Source of the DNA: Misgurnus anguillicaudatus
Lineage: Eukaryota > Chordata > Actinopteri > Cypriniformes > Cobitidae
NCBI RefSeq assembly: GCF_027580225.2
Contig: NC_073352.2
Coordinates: 32,034,501 to 32,098,500, forward strand
Direction of reading: 5' to 3'
DNA: 64,000 bases
Shown: piece by piece, positions 1 through 13,400 of the stretch
Layout of the letters: every line of letters starts with the position of its first letter
Numbering within the stretch: the stretch's first letter is position 1
Program-made: the position numbers and the translations under genes
The notes under the pieces: model-generated
Seen by the model: only the letters and a program-made list of their open reading frames with translations
Told to the model about the DNA's origin: nothing
Database searches by the model: none

Positions 1-172
1 TATATCAAAATATATATAAATATACATGTAAATGTTTCTTAAATACAAACATTAATGTGTGTGTATTTATATATATAATAAATACACACAGTGCACACAC
101 ATAAATTATTTTGCATACAAAAAAAACTTTTATTTTGTATGCAATTAATCGCAATTAATCTTTTGACAGCCC
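1..172. repeat. AT-rich foldback element fragment
   Basis: Runs of TATATAAATA with ACACACA and a right end reading GCAATTAATCGCAATTAATC resemble the termini of the small palindromic element at 5231-5575. It is truncated by the window edge. Confidence 0.45.
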
Positions 173-650
173 TCAATTAAGAGAAAACATTTGCATAAAA
201 AAAGTGTTCATGATGAGGTTTTATGTTAATCTGTAATACGGCGATTATCCACTAGATGGCACACTTACCCAATTTATAAAGATCTGAAGCAAAACATTTA
301 TTTACTCATTTTAAACTCTGTGTATGTTTTGATAATCGTTCTGAATCAGACCTCTAACAAAATTCCTTCACAAAAATGCAATTATTTCAGCTTTTTGCTA
401 AAATTGTTTTAGAGAAAAAGTTGAGAAAAAGTTGAGAAAAAAATAGATATGAATTTTTTCCCTGGTTTGTTTGTTTGTTTGTGTATAATTTGTTTTAAAG
501 CAGATGGTCTGTTTTTTCATTTGATATATTTGTATGTTTATATATTTTAAGAAGAAAATTTTCCTGGAAGGCATTTTGTTAAACTTTTTTGAAAATCACA
601 AAAAATGCTGGTGGGCAAATTTAAAAAAATGGCTGGCGAGGAATGAGTAT
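173..650. repeat. miniature transposon, fragment of the 13684-15871 family
   Basis: The run TTATCCACTAGATGGC, then ACCCAATTTA, then TCTGAATCAGACCTCTAACA, recurs in the same order at 13790-13920, and the right end (GGCGAGGAATGAGTA) recurs at 15858-15871. No coding sequence is present. Confidence 0.6.
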
Positions 651-720
651 ATATTGACAAGTAAGATCATGTCAAAGATTAAAATCAAAGACTGAAATCA
701 AACTATGATGCTCCTAACCT

Positions 721-993
721 AGGGTGACCATTACAGGATATTGGGTGCATCTTTCGAAAGTTTTATTTGTTGACCGCATACCGAGGTTCTCACATTTTAG
801 TTAAAAACATAAAACATACAATCATTGTTTCATCGTTTCATTCTTACCTTGAAATGTAGCGGTTGATTTTCTAAAATAGAACCTGAAACAGTAAACCTTG
901 ATAACGTATGCGGTCGACAAATGCTACCTCCAGAGGATGCATCCGAAGTCCTGGCCAAGACGCGTCCAGGAAAAATGGCACGTTTGGTCACCC
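721..993. repeat. short inverted-repeat element
   Basis: AGGGTGACCA at the left and TGGTCACCC at the right form imperfect terminal inverted repeats about 270 bp apart, flanked on both sides by AACCT. The reading frames inside are not elp1 exons. Confidence 0.5.
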
Positions 994-1099
994 AACCTAA
1001 CCTCATCCTCATATCATAAGACTTTAACCTGGATTTTACAGGCAGGGTCTCATACATACAAACATATTCATATATGCAATTGTGTAATATGTGTGTGAC

Positions 1100-1432
1100 C
1101 TTTCATCTTGTCAACAACAGTAATGATCTGGGTAAGTGCATTCAGGAGGGCGATGTCCTCAAACGGGCTTCCCTCCTTCAGACTGTGTTTCTTTCCTTCT
1201 GCTTTCCTACGATTCTTGGACGATCTCCTGTAGATGATATTTAGATGATCACCACCATCTCAGGCATATTTAAGTGAACTGGTGTGTTTTTGTGCACATG
1301 TGTGCATTGATGTCACTCTCGATGAAATGCGCGAGTTACTGCGGGAATACTTTGAACCGAGATGACTGCCGGTCAGCACGCTGCTGGCTTCAGAGTAGAG
1401 TTCAGCATCTGCGCAGTCAGGACCGTCTTCAT
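1100..1432 (-). CDS. elp1: elp1 coding exons 32-33 (acidic/serine linker and basic tRNA-binding stretch)
   Basis: Exon 32 is 1321-1432 ([15 protein letters not shown] then [11 protein letters not shown]); exon 33 is 1100-1227 ([19 protein letters not shown] then [17 protein letters not shown]). The Lys/Arg-rich segment corresponds to the conserved basic region of the Elp1 C-terminus implicated in tRNA binding. Exon 33 has a GT donor at 1098-1099. The intron between them is only about 93 bp, and its phase-correct donor reads GA (see separate entry). The remaining C-terminal exons are not found between 1 and 1099, so they must lie outside the window. Confidence 0.9.
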
Positions 1433-4400
1433 CTGCAAGAGGACAAGAAAGAGACCATCAGTGAAGAACAGAATACGATTCAAATCGTTGAATTTGCATT
1501 TGGTGTATATGCCCCATGAAGCTTTGTCTGCAAAACCAGGCCTTAAGCTGCATACACACCAAACGTAAAGCATCACATTGTTCCTTGCTCCAAATTACTC
1601 ACAGGATTTAACTTGTAATTTTTCGCTCGAGTTGAATATTTTTAACTTGCGCAAATACATGTTTGAGGCTAATAGCGTGTGTTTTCACAGCAATCACACC
1701 ACCCAATTCGCATCTCCCCACAGGAGTTTGCGTCTATTGCCATCTTTGCATTGACTTTGTATGTAATCTACTCACATAAATCGTTGAATTCACATTCCTC
1801 GCTCTAGATTATTCATGGGATTTAACTTCATGTCATGCAAATATTTTGCTTGACTTGAATATTTTCAACTTTCACAAAGACGTGTTTCGCATTTTTGCGT
1901 CTTTGCAATGACTTTATATGTAATCTACTCACATAAATCGTTGAATTCACATTCCTCGCTCTAGATTATTCATGGGATTTAACTTCATGTCATGCAAATA
2001 TTTCGCTCGACTTGAATATTTTCAACTTGCACAAAGACGTGTTTCGCGGCAATCGTGTAGCCAATTTGCGTCATTCGCATCGCCACACGCGAGTCTGCGT
2101 TTATTTTTGCGTCTTTGCAATGACTTTATATGTAATCTACTCACATAAATTGTTAAATTTGCATTTCTCGCTCTTGATTACTCACGGGATTTAACGTCGT
2201 TCATGCAAATTTTTTGCTTGAGTTGAATATTTTCAACTTGCACAAAAACGTGTTTTCGCGGCAATCGTGCCGGCCAGTTCGCGTCATTTGCATCGCCCCG
2301 CACGAGTTTGCGTCTATTTGTGTCTTTGCAATGACTTTATATGTAATCTACTCACATAAATTGTTAAATTTGCGTTTCTCGCTCTTGATTACTCACAGGA
2401 TTTAACGTCGTTCATGCTAATTTTTTGCTCGAGTTGAATATTTTCAACTTGCACAAAGACGTGTTTTCGCGGCAACCATGCCAGCCAGTTCGCGTCATTC
2501 ACATCGCCCCCCACGAGTTTGCGTCTCTTTGCGTCTTTGCAATGACTTTATATCGAATCTACTCGCATAAATTGTTGAATTCACATTCCTCGCTCTAGAT
2601 TATTCATGGGATTTAACTTCATGTCATGCAAATATTTCGCTTGACTTGAATATTTTCAACTTTCACAAAGACGTGTTTCGCGGCAATCACGCTGGCCAAT
2701 TTGCGTCATTCGCATCGCCACACGCGAGTCTGCGTTTATTTTTGCGTCTTTGCAATGACTTCATATGTAATCTACTCACATAAATGGTTAAATTTGCATT
2801 TCTCGCTCTTGATTACTCACAGGATTTAATGTCGTTCATGCAAATTTTTTGCTCGAGTTGAATATTTTAAACTTGACCAAAGACGTGTTTTCGAGGCAAT
2901 CGTGCCGGCCAGTTCGCGTCATTCGCATCGCCCCGCACGAGTTTGCGTCTATTTGTGTCTTTGCAATGACTTTATATGTAATCTACTCACATAAATCGTT
3001 GAATTCACGTTCCTCGCTCTAGATTATTCATGCGATTTAACTTCATGTCATGCAAATTTTTTGCTCGAGTTGAATATTTTCAACTTGCACAAAGACGTGT
3101 TTTTGCAGCAATCGTGCCGGCCAGTTCGCGTCATTCGCATCGCCCCGTACGAGTTTGCGTCTATTTGTGTCTTTGCAATGACCTTATATGTAATGTACTC
3201 ACATAAATTGTTAAATTTGCGTTTCTCGCTCTTGATTACTCGTGGGATTTAACTTCGTTCATGCAAATTTTTCGTTTGTTAATGAAAATTTTCAACTTGC
3301 GCGAAGACATGTTTGAGGCTTAAAGCACGGGTTTTCGCAGCAATTACGCCACCCAATTCACTTTGTATGTAATCTACTCCTTTAAATCGTTGAATTCGTG
3401 TTTCTCGCTCTAGATTACACACAGGAATTAACTTCATTCATGTAAATTTTTTGCTCGAGTTGAATATTATCAACGTGCGCAAATACGTGTTTGAGGCTAA
3501 CAGTGCTTGTTTTCCCAACAATCACGCCACCCAAATCGCATCGTCCCACGTGAGTTTGCGTCTTTGCATTGACTTTGTATGTAATCTACTTCTGTAAATC
3601 GTTGAATTTGTGTTTCTCACTCTAGATTACACGCAGGATTTAACTTTGTTTATGCAAATTTTTAGCTCGGGTTGAAAATATTTTCAACTTACGCGAAGAT
3701 ATGTTTGAGACTAAAAGCACGTGTTTTCGCAGCAATTACGCCACCCAATTCACATCGCCCCACGTGAGTTTGCGTCTATTGCCATCTTTGCATTGAATTT
3801 ATATGTAATCTACTCACGCAAATGGTTGAATTCGCCTTTAATGTGCACGTCCCATTAGTCTGTGACTATTCTGCGTACACAAAACGCAAAGTATCACATT
3901 GTTCCTCGTTCTAGATTACTCATGGAATTTAACTTCATGTCATGCAAATTTTTCGCTTGAGTTGAATATTTTCAACTTGGGCAAAGTTGTGTTTTCGTAG
4001 CAATCACGGCACCCAAATCGCATCGCCCCCACGTGAGTTTGCGTCTATTGCCATCTTTGCATTGACTTTGTATGCAATTTACTTGCCCAAATCGTTGTAT
4101 TTGTTTTTGGTGTGTACGCCTCATAAATGTCACTGGACAAAAAATTACATACAACAAAACAAATGTTTCTATAACCCGTTTCACAGAACATTGTGTCTGA
4201 TGTGCTTCAGCGCACAAAAATGTATTAATAAAATTCAAACTTCATGTTTACCAAATAACTCCAGCCTGGCCTTGGCTTTAAGCTCTCGAACCACAACGAG
4301 ACGATTTTTGTGACGGATGAACAAAGCCTTCTGGGACTCTAGGAAGGACATCTGATTGCTGTGAGCTGTAAGAAATTAAGTATATAGTTAATACAAAACA

Positions 4401-7400
4401 CTGAATAATGAAAACTAAGCCTTATTACTAAAATAATGTGATAATTATTGAACAGTTTACCTTCTAAAATAGCAGTTTTTAGATTAGTCTCAATGATGTC
4501 CTGTCTGTTGTACAAATAAATCTGAAATGAAAAGTTACAGCTCATTTTACTTCTGTAACGTGGCATACTTCTGAATTAAAGAAATAACATTAGGATCAAA
4601 TGCAATGATGGAACGACCATTTTAAGGTCCTACGCCTTTCACAGATGATATACATTTACAAAAATACATTTAGATCATTGCTATCAGAATATAAGATGTT
4701 GTTTTTTAAAAGAACCACCGAATTCACTTTGAAAGAAAACATTGTATGGATGTAGTTTTAATGTTGTCTCTAACATTACATCATACTAACGTCTCACCAG
4801 TCTCAGGGCTTCCTCCCATGCAGATCCCTCTATAAGAGCCGAGATCGCCTCCTCACAATCCTGACAACACATCCATTAAAGTAAAGGGAAATACAGACTG
4901 TAGCATTTAAAAATAAGTTATTGCCTATTACTCTAAGATGCATATGAGAAATGCCAGTGTACCCAGCAGGGAGCGGGAAAAATGCAAACTGGCAAACATA
5001 AAAAGCAACAAATGTATTCCTGTACCTTTGCATACTGCTCCAAACACAGAGCGGCTTCTGTGTGCCTTTTAGCCTCCAGAAGTTTCTCTAAAACATTAAA
5101 TATACAAAATGCATGCTTTATAGACGCTCCTAGTGATGAATAACATACACAGTGCACCCAAAATATTATCATTACATGCATCCATCATTAAAAAGGGGGC
5201 ATATGATGTGATTTTGGAGTGTTAAAAGTAGGGATGCATAACGATTAATCTATAGCAGAATAAAAGTTTTAGTTTACATCATATATGTGTATGAACTGTG
5301 AATAATAACTTTGTATAGATAAATGCACACACATGCTAGTATATATTTAAGAAATGTTTACATCTGTATATACATTTGTATATTTATGTATAATTTATAT
5401 TATATATAAATATAAATACTTAATATATAAATATATATTCTTTCTGAAAATAAACATGCATGTGTGCATATTTATATATACATAATTATTATTCACAGTT
5501 CACACAGATATATGATGTCAACTTAAACTTTTATTCTGCTATAGATGAATCGTGATTAATCTTTGTGCATCCCTAGTAAAAACCATGTGTGTATAATAGA
5601 TCCATAAAACCGAAAATTTTTTAAGTCTCAAACTAGGGTTGTCACAATGATTAAATAATCGTCTCTATCGCGATTGATTTCAGATCACCGCAATGATTGC
5701 ACATCTCTTTAAAAAACACAAGGGGGAGCTGCAGTGCCTGTATAAATGAGACGGTGCTCCTTAACTGACAGTGTAATGCAAAAAATTAAAGCCATAGACA
5801 TTCAATGCAGTGGAAAAAACAGCATTTAAAGAAATGCTGTAAAACTTTGAACTGTCAGGTAAAACATACATTTCCAAAACAGCAATTCCAAATTTAGGGA
5901 TGTGAAAGCTGCTATTCTTAAAGGATTAGTCAATTTTCTTAAAAAATCCAGATAATTTACTCACCACCATGTGATCCAAAATGTTGATGTCTTTCTTTGT
6001 TCAGTCGAGAACAAATTATGTTTTTTTGATGAAAACGTTCCAGGATTTTTCTGATTTTAATGGACTTTAATGGACCCCAACACTTAACAGTTTTAATGCA
6101 GTTTAAAATTGCAGTTTCAAAGGACTCTAAACGACCCCAAACGAGGCATAAGGGTCTTATCTAGCAAAACGATTGTCATTTTTTACAAGAAAAATAAAGA
6201 ATGTGCACTTTTGGACCACAGCTTCTCGTCTGTCTCCGGTCCTGTGACGCGCCGGCGCGACCTCACGTAATTGGGTAATGACATTGAAAGGTCACGTGTT
6301 ACATATATATAACACACATTTGCGGACCATTTTAAACAATAAACTGACACAAAGACATTAATTAGAATCATTCGACATAAAACAACGTCGAAACGATCCT
6401 CTTTCTCCACACTTGTAAACACTGGGGCGTAGTTTCACGTCCGTCATCCGTGACCTCTTGACGTGATAACGTATTATGTGACGTCGCGCTGGCGCATCAC
6501 ACAACCGAAGAAAGATGAGAAGCTCTGGTCCAAAAGTGCAGATTTTTTCTTTCTCTTGCCAAAAATGACAATCGTTTAGCTACATAAGACCCTTATGCCT
6601 CGTTTGGGATCGTTTAGAGTCCTTTGAAACTGCCATTTTAAACTGCATTAAAACTGTTACGTGTTGGGGTCCATTAAAATGAGAAAAATCCTGGAAAGTT
6701 TTCCTCAAAAAACATAATTTTTTCTCGACTGAACAAAGAAAGACATCAACATTTTGGAGTAAATTATCTGGATTTTTTTCTAAGAAAATTGAATAATCCT
6801 TTGAGGATCTGTAAGGAATTTATTTATTTTTTTGCAGCCACTACAGACATGTGGTCCAGTAGCCTACTAATATGACCTTAGTAAGATCATGTGTGAAAAT
6901 TATTTCATGAACAACAAAAAAAATATGAGAATTAAATCTCAAAGCAATAAAACAAACAATTAATCGTCAAAATCCTCACAATTTATTAGACAATTAATCA
7001 TCAGCCAAATTTCATAATCGTGACAGTCCTATCTCAAACCCAAAAAGATAATCTTTCTTAAAGTAAAGGCTCATTCATGCTCAGATTTCGAAGAGTGATT
7101 TATAGATATGCACAAACTCTGTACCTGCTAGGTCTCTTGCTAGCTGTGTCAGCTGTTCTGGGGCCAGTGGGATGTGTGTTGCCACGGCGAGGGCGTTTCT
7201 CCAGCTCGAACAGCTGACGAAGGCTTGGAGAGCACGGGCGGTCTCTCCACATCGCCATAGCAACAGCCCCGCCTGCTCTGCCTGCTGCTGCTCAACTAGA
7301 TGCTCGGCGTAGGCCACGCTCAGTGTCTGTGACATCACAGGGGTCATTTTGATCATGTGTGATATTATCAGAATAAAAAGATATATATACAGAAAGAAGA

Positions 7401-10400
7401 AAAAACTCACTTTGTATTGCTGACTGTCTGAAGGGAAAAGGTCAAGAGCATCACTGTACAGTCTCTGATCTTTCACCAAGTTTAATAACTCTGTGAAATG
7501 TTCTTCACCTAGAAAACACAAGTCAGGCGGGAGAATCAGATGGTGAAAAATGTAATAACGTGAGAAGATGTGCTGGCGGATTCCCTTAAATGATGTCCTT
7601 CTCACCACATTTGCTGAGATGATGTAAGGCTTTTCTGTATCTCTTCAAGTGTTTGTCGATGGTGTAGCGCTGATAGTTCACCTCCAGGGTTTTCAGCATG
7701 TTCAGGAAGGGCAAGTACTCTTTCGGGTCCTACACGTGGCATACATTTGTAGGTGTGAATGATGAATGATGAAATGCAAAAAGGTTTGAATCTACGCACT
7801 GACCTTCTGAGATTTCTCGGCCACCATGAGGACGAGGTCGAAGTCGTAGGTGCCGAGGGAGTGCTCGTACAGCTCATTAACATTGACGAGAAACAGGAGA
7901 TACTTGAGGGCTTCCTCCGCGTTCACGCCGTTGGATTTACTCGGTGGGTTTACTAACCACAGCGTGACACAAATATTACACACATATGTCATAACTGGAC
8001 ATGTTTACTGAGTTAACTGGAACTCACCTCGTAATTCATGAACCTTCTGCAGGGCGATTTCCAATTCTGGTGTAGTTTTTCTCACGTGTGACGTCAAAAT
8101 ACATAAACAATATCTGTGTAAAGATTTGTCATAACGTAAAAGAGCAATTTTATACTTCCTGCAATTTAAGCAAATGCAAAAATGTATTTATTTGTGCGCG
8201 TCGAGAGTTTCCATTGTGGTCCGTAAAGCATCACAAACAATTTCGACTTTCTTCTCTCCTTTACCTGGAGCAGAACCTGAGGCGGAGCTTGCGGGACACG
8301 GGTACATTGTTTTGGAGGTGTCTTCCTCTCTAACAATAACAAATTATGTAAACGAAGTGATCGCAAAACAGACATTAAAAAAGTCAGACTATGAAAACAC
8401 CTCACTTGAGCTCAGTGAGAAACAGGTTGATGTGGTTGATGGAGTCGATCTGCTTTAGGAACATCTCCACGTTTTCGAGAAACACCTGTGGGTGGGATGC
8501 AATGTTATTCATTTAGGAGATTACACAGGGTTCCCACACCTTAGTTAACTTCACATTAAAGGACCTTTTAAGGTCCAATACCCTCAAATTCAAGGACTAA
8601 ATGTGGGGACACATTTTACGATAAAGATTAAGATACATTGTTACAGTTTCTCTTCAAGGAAACTCGCGCTGAGTCACTGCGGTGACACTTTGGGGACGCT
8701 TCCAGGGGTAAGTGCGTCTGAATGTGTACATCAAATTCAACCAATGGTGAGGCTTAACGACAAAGACAGGGTGACGCAGGAGCCAGGAAGTACAGTATAT
8801 AGCTATCTGAAATATTGCTAAAGATGGCGTTACAGGGATGCAGGAAGTATGGCAAGGGAGACGAAGCGTCTCGTTCCCTTCTCAGGGAACAACAGTTACA
8901 TACGTAACCAGAGACGTTTTTGTGTGTCAAACACAACTATGCAAAAAAGCATTTTGGTATGAATCAATATTCGCAACCAGAAGATATAAGCATTTAAAGT
9001 GAACAGTTTAGCACGTGTGGTTAAAAATTCTAGAATTTTATGATATTATCAGACACTACACCGGAAATAATATGTTTTATTTCCAGAAAACTTCTTGCAT
9101 AAAATAGATTCAAGCACTTTCAATGACCTGTATCTATGTATGTATATTTCAAAAACTTCCCAGGGCCTTGAATTTTTCCCCCAGATTCACAGACTTTTAA
9201 AGATTTTAAGGACCCGTGGGAACCCTGACAAAGTAACTGTCAATCACTGCAAAAATGTCAGTGTGTAAAGAGGAAATGAGGTCACTCACAGTGGGATTGT
9301 GGTCGTAAATGAGGTTGAGGTTGATCCTCAGCTTCCTCATGCACTCGAAAGCATCTTTAAATCTGAGACTGAAGCAAGAAACATTTCATAAAGTCATTTT
9401 AATATATTTCTAATATTAAATGATATTACCATCAATAATTATAATTTTTATGACTTTAAATGTATGACTTAGTCATTTTTGTTATCGAATGCACTAGTTG
9501 TTGAACTTTTTCTTTTCTGTAAAGGAAAAAATACCCATCAAGCCATTTTCTGAGCTGTGCCAGCACTAGAGCCCGATGATGGATCGTTTCCAAGTTCCCT
9601 CGTGGCATCTAAAAACAACCAAAAGACATTAAACAACAGCTTAACATATTACCTAGTCTCAGCCTCAGACGTCACGCCCACAAACTGTTGGCTGAACGTC
9701 TGATGTTTTTCGTACACTTTTCTGGAAACCCTGTGAGAATGTCTAAAGTCGTCTTTTGATTGGTTGAAATAAACCGGATTTCCAGGAGACGCGAGTGTCG
9801 CGATTAGTTTCGGTCCCTGGAAAACAAAGCTCTGACGTTCCATTGAGGAAGAGAATCAGTCGTGTTCACGTGGATAATAATGAGCAGTTATCATGATCAG
9901 CTAAACATTGGATTCTCAAAAATATGCAAAGTTCGCAGCATCGACTCTCTAAAAGACGTCCAAGAGTTTTGCTTGAGGCAGTTAGGGGAGTCAAAAAGTT
10001 CAGTTCTCCTGAATTGCTTGTATGTGTTAAAAAGTGGAGAGATATGCTTCAAACAGACGTTTAACGGGATCGTCTCATTGGTGTGGCTGTTGATGAAGTG
10101 CACAACGTTGTCCTATGGTGAGTAATGTTGTTTATTTAGATGCTATTCGATTGCGGCTGGTTATTTCAATAACTGACTTGTTGCCAGCCGAGGAGTCCGA
10201 AACGTGACGCTAGACGAAACAAACTGTGATTGGTTGTTTGACATGTCGGTCAAACAGCTTGTGGGCGGGCTTTGTCCAGAAAAAGCAGCGAGAAACACCA
10301 GACCTTCAGTATTGAAGGTCTGGCTACGCGAGACTACATATTACCCACAATCCTGTGCATGCAAGTAGAGACTCTGTTCACCTGTAGGATGAGCCTGGTG

Positions 10401-13400
10401 TCCTGGGGAACCACTGCAATGATTCGGGAACCTCGCTCCACCTTACGTACTGTCTCGTCGTTCTGACTGGCATCTGAGCTCAGAGTCGACTGCAGACCTG
10501 AGCAGGGACACCAATAACATGTTACACATATATCTGTGTTTATGGTTAAATCTGTACATATGATGCTTTTAAGAGTCTCCATTTATTATACGGAGAACAG
10601 CCAGGATATGGCCAGGATTTTTTGCTCTACAGAAGATACAAGATGGGTGACTACACCTCTAACAATACATTCACATGTGGCGAAAGCATTAATGCTTGAC
10701 AAAAGGCTTGTCTCAGGGTTTCCACACCTTAGTTAACTTCAAATTCAATGACCTTTCAAGGACTTTCCAGATGCAAGGGAGATGCAGCGTCTCGTTCCCT
10801 TCTCAGGGAACAACAGTTACATACGTAACCCGAGACGTTTTCATGTGTAAAACACAACTATGCAAAAAAGCATTTTGGTATGAATCAACTTTCGCATACA
10901 GAAGATATAAGCATTAAAAGCGAACAGTTTAGCATGTCTGCTTAAAAAGTCTAGAATTTTCATGATATTATCCTACACAACACAGGGAATAATATGGATT
11001 TTTTCCCCAGAAAACTTCTTGCACAAAATAGATTCCAGCACTTTCAATGACCTGTAACTATGTAGGTATATTTTCAAAAACTTCCCAGGGCCTTGAATTT
11101 TTTCCCCCAGATTCACAAACTTTCAAGGATTTCAAGGACCCGTGGGAACCCTGTTGTCTGAAGCGTGGCCAACAGCCAAACACAGTGGCCTGAACACATG
11201 CCCCGGTCTGGCATAAACGTTATTGGCTCGCTCGCACTAGGTTATTTGCATAAAGCAAATCTGATTGGCTGTCGCACACGTTGGCGCTTGAAAAGCTGAG
11301 AAATGTTCAACTTCTGCCGCAAGCAACGGCAGTGACGCGTCGTTGACGGATCCACAATTCAATTCGGCAACACATGATGTCACCCATTAAAAGTAAATGA
11401 GAAGCGTTAACGCTTAAGCCCATGTGAATGCACCGTAAGCACTTTTTCTGTACACGTACCTTTAATGGAGAGCGTGCTGAGGTTTAGACAGTGGCACATG
11501 TGAGAGTGCGTGGTGAGCAGAAGGAACTCATCATAAACTAAAAATGAGGAGATACCATAGGCCACCTTGGAAAGAGAAAAAGTGACGAGAGTTTAAACAT
11601 CTTTTTACACTTTTAGGGTCAGTTTCCCGAACAGGGTTTAGATTAATCCAGGACTAGGCCTTAGTTATATTAGGGCATTTAAGTAGTCTTTACAAACATA
11701 CCTTACCAAAAACAATAAGGAGTTCAGATGCAAAACCGTCTAAGTGCGTCTGAAATGTTGTCTTGTAAATTAGCATTTTTTTCATCAGGCTCTTATGTTT
11801 AGGTTCAGCAATTTCACTTTAGTCATTTAACAAATTTGACTGTCTTTCGCTGCAAAACCCTGTGGAGCAGTTTCCCAAACAGGGATTACCTTAAACCAAG
11901 ACTAAGCCTAAGTTTTATTAGGAAATTTAACTAGTTTTAACAAACATGCCTTACCAAAAACATCACTGGTGTGCATTTTGAGGCAAAACAAAGAGCACTG
12001 TTGCATTTTAAGATATGCCAGTGGAAGCCGTTTAAAGTTTGGACAGCTCTTAAAATTTTTTTTAATCTAGGACTAGTCTAATCCCTGTCCGGGAAACCGC
12101 CCCTATAAATGCGCATGTAAGCATTTATGGCAAAAACCTCCACTTTTATAAAATAATCAAGACTTAATAAACAGTTGCAAAACCACTAAATACATGTTAT
12201 GACAAGTTTTGCATTGTACACCCTCGAAAAAGAAGTCACCAGCCGCCACTGGGTCCCAGCTCTCTTCTCGTGCTGTTATGGGTTGAAATTAGACTCAAAA
12301 TAATTAACAAATACATGCACATTTATCTGTGAACTTGATGTATGCTACAAATGTATTTTACTATCCACGAGCAAATCGTTATATTTAAATAGAGACATTC
12401 GGAATTTAAATGAATGTGTATCGATTTGTACAAATGGATACATGTATGTGAATTAAAATGTTTTATTTTGTATACAAATATCATAATTTGCGAAATCAAA
12501 CAAATATCAGTTTTATTTTGTGTCCGCTAAATTTAATTTTTGAATTCAGTGATTATATTTTGTATCATTATTTTATAATTTGTGCATGCAAAAAAGAGGA
12601 TGTGCATTTGTGGATCAGGTGACGCGCGTGCATTCATCCCGTTTCATTCATTCGGATTTTGAGACTTTCATTGAGTGGCTTGCATTGGACGATTCACACG
12701 CACAGCTGTGCCTGAAAGTGGATTTCAAGCAAAGGTATTTGATGAACATATAATGCGTCCGAGAGCATTCTGTTAATATCATTATCTCATTTTTGACAAA
12801 GGTGACGTTTAGCAGCTTTTGCATCTGAGCTCCTCATTTAAACTTTTGCATTTGGCAGACACTTTTTCCAAAGTGACTTACTGTGAATATATTTTATCAT
12901 TATGCATGTTCTCTTCGAATCCAAACCCTGGCCCCAAAACCACAAAAGTGGTTTAACCAGAAGTATGAGCCAGTTAAACTGTAGTATTTAAATACAAAAT
13001 AGTTCAATCTTCACATACCTTTGAGTCACCTATGTAGAAGTGTGACCTTTCTGTGAGGCCTATTAAATATTCCTGTTAAAAGACAAATATATTTCGCCTT
13101 TTAAATTAATCATTACTGGGGTCAAGCTTGATGTAAACAGGTCAGTTAAAGGGAGAGTTCACCCAAAAATACAAATTCTGTCATCATTTGCTCACCCTCA
13201 GGTTGTTACAAACCTGTATAAATGTATGTGTTTTGCTGCGCACAAAGGAACATATTTGTAATCAAGCAGGAAACAGAAGCACTACTGACTTCAAAAGCAG
13301 GAAATAAAAATGCTACGGTTTTTGGGTGAACTTTCCGTTTATTGTTGGAGATATAGTTTACCTCTCCACCGAGGGTACACAGTGCTGTTTGAACACAAGG

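Noticed and set aside
830..1057. Minus-strand frame taken as a possible last elp1 exon
   Set aside because: It lies inside the 721-993 inverted-repeat element and the peptide has no resemblance to the Elp1 C-terminus.
2012..3252. Repeated 60-codon frames reading [10 protein letters not shown]
   Set aside because: They recur with the 211-bp unit and have no start context, conservation or splice support; they are by-products of the tandem repeat.
7081..7608. A 175-codon minus-strand open frame
   Set aside because: It runs through elp1 exons 26 and 27 and the intron between them (with FFFLYIYLF from intronic AT). The splice sites at 7410 and 7326 are clear, so it is not a separate gene.
8250..8275. 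Possible GTAAAGG donor inside elp1 exon 22
   Set aside because: Splicing there would drop [16 protein letters not shown], which matches the family, and the frame stays open past it.
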